Source: an uncultured Collinsella sp. (GTDB lineage Bacteria > Actinomycetota > Coriobacteriia > Coriobacteriales > Coriobacteriaceae). Taken from it: a stretch of DNA of 10,198 nucleotides. The DNA lies in the NCBI GenBank assembly GCA_902491345.1, contig CABUHI010000041.1, positions 1 through 10,198 of the forward strand, in the 5' to 3' direction. This document shows positions 6,555 through 10,198 of this stretch, one piece after another (the first letter of the stretch is position 1; every line of letters begins with the position of its first letter). The notes beneath the pieces are model-generated. The model worked only from the letters and a program-made list of their open reading frames with translations, made no database searches and had not been told where the DNA came from. Both the position numbers and the translations under genes were made by a program.

Positions 6555-7154
6555 TTAGGCCTGGAAGGTATCGCGGTCGGGGGCGAAGGACTGCATGGCC
6601 GCGATGGTGCGGTCAAAGAGCTCGGGGAGCTCCCAGCCCAACATCTCGGCGCCCTGCGAAATCACGTCGCGCGAGCAGCCGGCGGCAAAGCGCTTGTCCT
6701 TGAACTTCTTCTTGAGCGACTTGGTCGTAAAGTCCATAACGCTCTTGCTCGGGCGCATGATGACTGCAGCGCCGATCAGGCCGGTGAGCTCATCGCAGGC
6801 AAACAGGATCTTTTCCATCTGCAGCTCGGGCTTGGGCAGCGAGGTGTTGAAGTCGGACGTGTGCGTCTGGATGGCGCGAATGAGCTCGGGAGACGCACCT
6901 TCGCCCTCAAGAATCTCGGCAGCATAGATGGTGTGGTTCATGGGATCGTCCTCATGCTCCTCCCAATCCAGGTCGTGCAGCAGACCGACGATGCCCCAAA
7001 ACTCCTCGTTCTCGGGGTCGAACTCGCGCGCAAAGTAGCGCATAGTGCCCTCGACCGTCTCGCCATGGGTGATGTGGAACGGGTCCTTGTTGTGCTCGTT
7101 GAGCAGTTCGAAAGCGCGGTCGCGGGTGATTCCGGCGGTAAGCGGCTCTGCCAT
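6555..7154 (-). CDS. HD-domain metal-dependent phosphohydrolase, substrate unknown
   Basis: A 199-residue cytoplasmic protein of the HD superfamily. The metal-binding pattern is visible as H30 (in FHITHGE), the H60-D61 doublet (in GLLHDLDWE), H98 (in AIQTHTSD) and D121 (in ACDELTG), with N73-H74 between. The C-terminal third is helical and lysine-rich and has no recognisable second domain. HD proteins of this single-domain type are generally annotated as predicted hydrolases of phosphate esters, often nucleotides, but nothing here fixes the substrate. The start at 7154 is supported by AAGGAG six bases upstream on the minus strand. The gene lies 108 bases downstream of carD on the same strand with a hairpin terminator between them, so it probably has its own promoter in 7155-7208, although only weak boxes can be seen there. 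Confidence 0.85.
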   Translation of the reverse strand: MAEPLTAGITRDRAFELLNEHNKDPFHITHGETVEGTMRYFAREFDPENEEFWGIVGLLHDLDWEEHEDDPMNHTIYAAEILEGEGASPELIRAIQTHTSDFNTSLPKPELQMEKILFACDELTGLIGAAVIMRPSKSVMDFTTKSLKKKFKDKRFAAGCSRDVISQGAEMLGWELPELFDRTIAAMQSFAPDRDTFQA

Positions 7155-7208
7155 AGGAGACTCCTTGTGCTCGTGGGTATCGATAAGAATGAATACTACT
7201 AGAACAAG

Positions 7209-7249
7209 AAAACCACCACAAAGGTGCCTGTTCCCTTTGTGGTGGTTTT
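7209..7249 (-). terminator. Hairpin terminator after carD (twin copy 2)
   Basis: A perfect 16-bp stem pairs 7209-7224 with 7234-7249 around the nine-base loop TGCCTGTTC. On the minus strand the stem ends in T4 (complement of 7209-7212), so it terminates carD before the HD gene. The sequence is almost identical to 6499-6539, and the distance from hairpin to the neighbouring minus-strand stop codon is also similar (15 versus 13 bases). Confidence 0.8.
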
Positions 7250-7262
7250 TGGCGCGGATGGG

Positions 7263-7748
7263 TTAGTTGAGGGCGGCTTGGGCTAGGCGGGCTTCGGCGG
7301 CCTCCTCGGTGACACCAAGGGCCACGGCGAACTCCTCGATGGAGCGGCGTTTGGCCTCCTTGAGTACGCGCATGTAGTAGGAGCTGGGTTTTTTATCAGC
7401 TTCCTCGGCCTGGCGAATGCGGTGCATCATGGTCTTTGCCACGCGGACCGTCTCGGGCGCGCCCAGCTTGAGCTGCTGCTTAAAGTGCGTCTCCTCAAGC
7501 GAGCTGTTACGCTCGGTAAAGGTGTCGCACTCCAGCTCGTCATAGTGGCTCAGCAGGTGCTCGGCATCTTGCTGGGAGATGGCGGCATGCAAACGATCGG
7601 CCTGCGCCACGGGGTACATGAGGATCGTCTGCGCATGTCCCTGCTTGGTCTCGAGCAACAGCATGGGCTGCGGCGTGTCGTCCCTAAAACCGACGACGGT
7701 GCAGACTCCCTGACCCGGATGAATGACGTGTTGACCGATTGAGAACAT
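7263..7748 (-). CDS. CarD/CdnL-family RNA polymerase-binding transcription regulator
   Basis: The 161-residue protein starts with MFSIGQHVIHPGQGVCTV, the signature beginning of the CarD/CdnL/TRCF RNA polymerase-interacting domain, a Tudor-like fold that binds the beta subunit (about residues 1-60). A helical C-terminal region follows (about 65-155), including LGAPETVRVAKTMMHRI and RVLKEAKRRSIEEFAVALG, matching the DNA-contacting helical domain of CarD. In studied actinomycetes such proteins stabilise open promoter complexes, notably at rRNA and other growth-linked promoters; that role is inferred here by family. The start at 7748 follows GGAGG (complement of 7753-7757) by four bases. A short inverted repeat (7763-7778) lies just upstream of the ribosome binding site. 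Because actinomycete genomes can hold several CarD-like paralogues, I do not claim this is the principal CarD. Confidence 0.88.
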   Translation of the reverse strand: MFSIGQHVIHPGQGVCTVVGFRDDTPQPMLLLETKQGHAQTILMYPVAQADRLHAAISQQDAEHLLSHYDELECDTFTERNSSLEETHFKQQLKLGAPETVRVAKTMMHRIRQAEEADKKPSSYYMRVLKEAKRRSIEEFAVALGVTEEAAEARLAQAALN

Positions 7749-8089
7749 GCTACCTCCAACTTATACGAATTTGCGTATGTCTAGAATACCACGCTGACGT
7801 GCGGAAACCCTTACTTTATGCAGGAAAAGCACACAACTCCGATAGGTAAGAGTATTCGATAAAAGACACAGCTCATTCACACCTTTATGCATTTTCAACG
7901 CGTGCATAATCTGCAGGCAGACCGGCATCTTTGAGAGACTCCATACAAGCTGTAGTCAATTTTGTGCATATGCAATTTCGATTGGCTTTACCCTGCGATA
8001 GTGCCCGTCGCTTGTGATAGAGTGCTACAAACTCTGGCTTTTGCCCTACGAGTGACCAAGAGCTCGGGGCTTTAACACAAGGAGGATCT
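7749..8089. promoter_or_regulatory. 341-bp divergent intergenic region between carD and argS
   Basis: No gene is supported here; the stretch is visibly AT-richer than its surroundings. It holds five copies of TATGCA on either strand (7817-7822, 7886-7891, 7903-7908, 7965-7970, 7969-7974). Within these are a nine-base direct repeat CTTTATGCA (7814-7822 and 7883-7891), an inverted repeat TTATGCA/TGCATAA (7885-7891 and 7903-7909), and the palindrome TGCATATGCA (7965-7974). No T-box signature was seen in front of argS. I found no -10/-35 pair good enough to name for either gene, although promoters for both must lie here. Confidence 0.5.
7763..7778. repeat. Short inverted repeat before carD
   Basis: ATACG (7763-7767) and CGTAT (7774-7778) form five-base arms around a six-base AT-rich centre. 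The repeat lies 15 bases upstream of the carD start codon and ends six bases from its ribosome binding site, so it could be an operator or a small leader hairpin. The short arms mean chance cannot be excluded. Confidence 0.35.
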
Positions 8090-9943
8090 ATGCCCGAGAA
8101 GATTGAAGAGCTGGTACGCGCTGCGCTTGCTGCGGCCCAGGAGGCCGGCGACCTTTCCGCATTTGAACTTGACGATTGCGCTATCGAGCGACCGGCTGAC
8201 ACTTCTCATGGCGAGTGGACCTCTACCATGGCCCTGAAGTCCGCCAAGCTGGCCCACTGCGCCCCGCGCAAGATCGCCGAGGCCATCGTTGCCCATATGC
8301 CCGAGGATCCCGCGATCGAGAAGGTTGAGATCGCAGGCCCCGGTTTCATCAACTTCTACCTCTCCGTTGCCGTCAAGAATGCCATCTTTGGCGAGGCTCG
8401 CGAGAAGGGCATGGACTTCGCTAAGTCCAACGTCGGTGGTGGCCTGAAGACCCAGGTTGAGTTCGTTTCCGCCAACCCCGTCGGCCCCATGCACATCGGC
8501 CACGGCCGCTGGGCCGCGCTGGGCGATTCGCTCTGCCGCGTTATGGACCACGCCGGTTACGACATCCAGCGTGAGTTCTACATCAACGACCACGGCTCTC
8601 AGATGAACACCTTCGGCAACTCCATCAGCACGCGCTATATGCAGCTTGCCGACATCATCGCCAAGCAGGGCGTTGATATCGACGAGGCTCACAAGCTGCT
8701 GATCGCCGACCGTGACGCCTTCGTTGCCGACGAGAACGACGAGCATCCCGAGACCCATCCGTATCAGGACAACTTTGCCGAGACCCTGGGCAAGGACTCC
8801 TACGGCGGCGACTACATCATCGACGAGGCCGCCGAGTTCTGGCGCACCGACGGCGACAAGTGGGTCGACGCCGATCCGCAGGAGCGCATGGAGAGCTTCC
8901 GCGAGCGCGGCTATGTGAAGATGGTCGACAACATGCGCGACCTCTGCCACGCCGTCAATTGCGACTTCGATCGTTGGTACTCCGAGCGTTCGCTGTACGT
9001 GAAGGACACCGAGGGCGAGACCGCCGGCACCTCCGCCGTCGACCGCGCTTTTGAGAAGCTCGACAAGATGGGCTACCTCTACACCAAGGACGGCGCCCTG
9101 TGGTTCCGCTCCACCGACCTAGGCGACGACAAGGACCGCGTCCTGATCAAGTCCGATGGCGAGTACACCTACTTCGCCTCCGACGTTGCCTATCATTGGG
9201 ACAAGTTCCAGCGCGTCGACCACGTCATCGACATTTGGGGTGCCGACCACCACGGCTACATCGAGCGCGTCCGCTGCGTCTGCGACGCTCTCGGCTATCC
9301 CGGCAAGTTTGAGGTTCTGCTGGGCCAGCTCGTCAACCTGCTGCGTAATGGCAAGCCCGTTCGTATGTCCAAGCGCAAGGGCACCATGGTGACCCTGCAG
9401 GAGCTCGTCGACGAGGTCGGCTCCGATGCCGCTCGCTACACGCTCATCTCCAAGAGCTCCAACCAGATGGTCGACTTCGACATCGAGGCCGTTAAGAAGC
9501 GCGACAACTCCAACCCGGTCTATTACGTGCAGTATGCTCACGCCCGCGTGTGCTCCATCCTGCGCCGTGCCGCCGACGTAACGCCTGAGCAGGCCGACGA
9601 GATGGGCATGAAGGCCGTTGCCGCCAAGGCCATCGGTGAGAACGTCGATTACTCGCTGCTGACCGACCCGACCGAGCTCGCCCTTTCGCGCAAGCTCAAC
9701 GAGCTCACCGACCTGATCGCCAGCTGCGCTCGCGATCGCGCTCCGTTCCGTCTGACCCACTTTGCCGAGGAACTCGCCGGTGACTTCCACAGCTTCTACG
9801 CTGCCTGCCAGGTGCTGCCGAGTGAGGGTCGTCCCGTCGACCCCGAGCTTTCGCGTGCCCGTCTGGCCGCTTGCGACGCTGTCCGCGTGACGCTCGCCCT
9901 GGTGCTCACCCTCGTTGGCGTTTCCGCGCCCGAGCAGATGTAA
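8090..9943 (+). CDS. argS: Arginyl-tRNA synthetase
   Basis: Class I aminoacyl-tRNA synthetase that charges tRNA-Arg with arginine in the cytoplasm. The 617-residue protein has an N-terminal additional domain (about 1-115). The catalytic core contains the HIGH motif as PMHIGHGR (H135-H138), the adjacent EFYINDHGSQM stretch typical of ArgRS, IWGADHHGYIERV near residue 383, and the KMSKS-equivalent MSKRKG (426-431). DEVGSDAARY and VQYAHARVCSILRR lead into the C-terminal DALR-type anticodon-binding domain. The protein is somewhat longer than the roughly 577 residues of the E. coli enzyme but intact. The ATG at 8090 follows AAGGAGG (8079-8085) by four bases. It is transcribed alone here: divergent from carD, with a strong terminator 46 bases past the stop codon. 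Confidence 0.97.
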   Translation: MPEKIEELVRAALAAAQEAGDLSAFELDDCAIERPADTSHGEWTSTMALKSAKLAHCAPRKIAEAIVAHMPEDPAIEKVEIAGPGFINFYLSVAVKNAIFGEAREKGMDFAKSNVGGGLKTQVEFVSANPVGPMHIGHGRWAALGDSLCRVMDHAGYDIQREFYINDHGSQMNTFGNSISTRYMQLADIIAKQGVDIDEAHKLLIADRDAFVADENDEHPETHPYQDNFAETLGKDSYGGDYIIDEAAEFWRTDGDKWVDADPQERMESFRERGYVKMVDNMRDLCHAVNCDFDRWYSERSLYVKDTEGETAGTSAVDRAFEKLDKMGYLYTKDGALWFRSTDLGDDKDRVLIKSDGEYTYFASDVAYHWDKFQRVDHVIDIWGADHHGYIERVRCVCDALGYPGKFEVLLGQLVNLLRNGKPVRMSKRKGTMVTLQELVDEVGSDAARYTLISKSSNQMVDFDIEAVKKRDNSNPVYYVQYAHARVCSILRRAADVTPEQADEMGMKAVAAKAIGENVDYSLLTDPTELALSRKLNELTDLIASCARDRAPFRLTHFAEELAGDFHSFYAACQVLPSEGRPVDPELSRARLAACDAVRVTLALVLTLVGVSAPEQM

Positions 9944-9989
9944 TCTGCGGGTCATTTGACCGTACAGACTTGGTTTAACTGAGCCCTAT

Positions 9990-10022
9990 AAGCCCGATCT
10001 CCCACGGAGGTCGGGCTTTTTT
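9990..10022 (+). terminator. Rho-independent terminator of argS
   Basis: A 13-bp stem (9990-10002 with 10006-10018, one T-G wobble at 9998/10010) closes a CAC triloop and runs into T6 (10017-10022). It lies 46 bases after the argS stop codon and is a canonical intrinsic terminator. Confidence 0.92.
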
Positions 10023-10038
10023 CGCATATGCCGACGTA

Positions 10039-10198
10039 TTGACAAATTTTGAACTGCTGGAAATACGAAACTATGCCGGTTTACTACGATGAATTGAGGA
10101 ATTCCAACCACGCCGGCTTTTCGCTAAAAAGTGCAAGGCATCTACCTGCACTGATAATTGTTCTCGGGGGAAGCGGGCACTGCGGGGCGCGGCGACAG
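10039..10198 (+). other. Unidentified right-edge segment with a TTGACA box, short hairpins and an open frame cut by the window end
   Basis: A perfect -35-like TTGACA (10039-10044) is followed at 19 bases by only a weak -10 (TACGAA, 10064-10069). From 10073 an ATG frame of 42 codons stays open to the window end, reading MPVYYDELRNSNHAGF at its start, but it has no good ribosome binding site. The same DNA holds three inverted repeats: GCCGG (10075-10079) with CCGGC (10113-10117), followed by TTTT; GAATT (10091-10095) with AATTC (10100-10104); and AGTGCA (10130-10135) with TGCACT (10147-10152). It could be the start of a gene, a structured RNA or a repeat element. I cannot tell which. Confidence 0.3.

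Noticed and set aside
5015..6616. A 533-residue minus-strand ORF opposite proA.
   Set aside because: The proA frame has all catalytic motifs, and the antisense product is His/Gly/Arg-rich with no domain.
7155..7165. Palindrome AGGAGACTCCT overlapping the HD-gene ribosome binding site as a translational switch.
   Set aside because: The one-base centre cannot form a hairpin, and the palindrome arises from the ribosome binding site itself.
7960..8089. T-box or other riboswitch in front of argS.
   Set aside because: No T-box consensus (AGGGTGGNACCGCG-like) and no terminator/antiterminator pair is present before the ribosome binding site.
7885..8202. Minus-strand ORF overlapping the argS start.
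   Set aside because: Half of it is antisense to argS, it has no ribosome binding site and its wobble composition is unlike the real genes. Only its tail is noted as a curiosity.
8072..9955. Minus-strand ORFs opposite argS.
   Set aside because: They are repetitive Val/Gly/Asp/His-rich shadow frames. The plus strand encodes intact ArgRS.

Overview
The window is a GC-rich stretch of ordinary bacterial chromosome with tightly spaced genes and strongly G/C-biased wobble positions. A CarD-type RNA polymerase-binding regulator, the codon bias and the general look of the genes suggest an actinomycete, most likely a gut Coriobacteriia such as Collinsella. That placement is inference from recall and was not tested. 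No phage, transposase, CRISPR array or defence locus is visible.

Layout, left to right. Positions 1-133 carry no gene I can assign. A tRNA-Ala(CGC) at 175-247 has a near-consensus promoter (134-161) and a strong terminator hairpin (263-293). Only 18 bases after that hairpin starts a small tail-anchored coiled-coil membrane protein of unknown function (312-770). It is followed on the same strand by nicotinate phosphoribosyltransferase (pncB, 853-2358) and glutamate 5-kinase (proB, 2438-3565), with gaps of about 80 bases and no obvious internal promoter or terminator. A 16-bp hairpin and a two-unit 27-bp repeat follow proB. A convergent gene for a proline iminopeptidase-like hydrolase (3667-5085, minus) comes next, then, divergent from it, gamma-glutamyl phosphate reductase (proA, 5198-6484). 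Two minus-strand genes follow: an HD-domain hydrolase (6555-7154) and a CarD-family regulator (7263-7748). Each of their 3' ends is flanked by a nearly identical 41-base hairpin. A 341-bp AT-richer divergent intergenic region (7749-8089), with a cluster of the hexamer TATGCA, separates carD from arginyl-tRNA synthetase (argS, 8090-9943), which ends in a canonical terminator. The last 176 bases (10023-10198) hold a TTGACA box, several short inverted repeats and a 42-codon frame that runs off the edge; I could not identify this segment.

Functionally, proB and proA catalyse the first two steps from glutamate to proline, and the peptidase between them would recycle N-terminal proline from peptides, so the 2438-6484 block looks proline-centred. 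pncB feeds NAD synthesis through the Preiss-Handler route. argS, the tRNA gene and carD are core translation and transcription functions. I see no convincing undescribed multi-gene system. The items most worth a second look are non-coding: the twin hairpins and related repeat, the TATGCA cluster, the hairpin in the leader of the first coding gene, and the unexplained element at the right edge.
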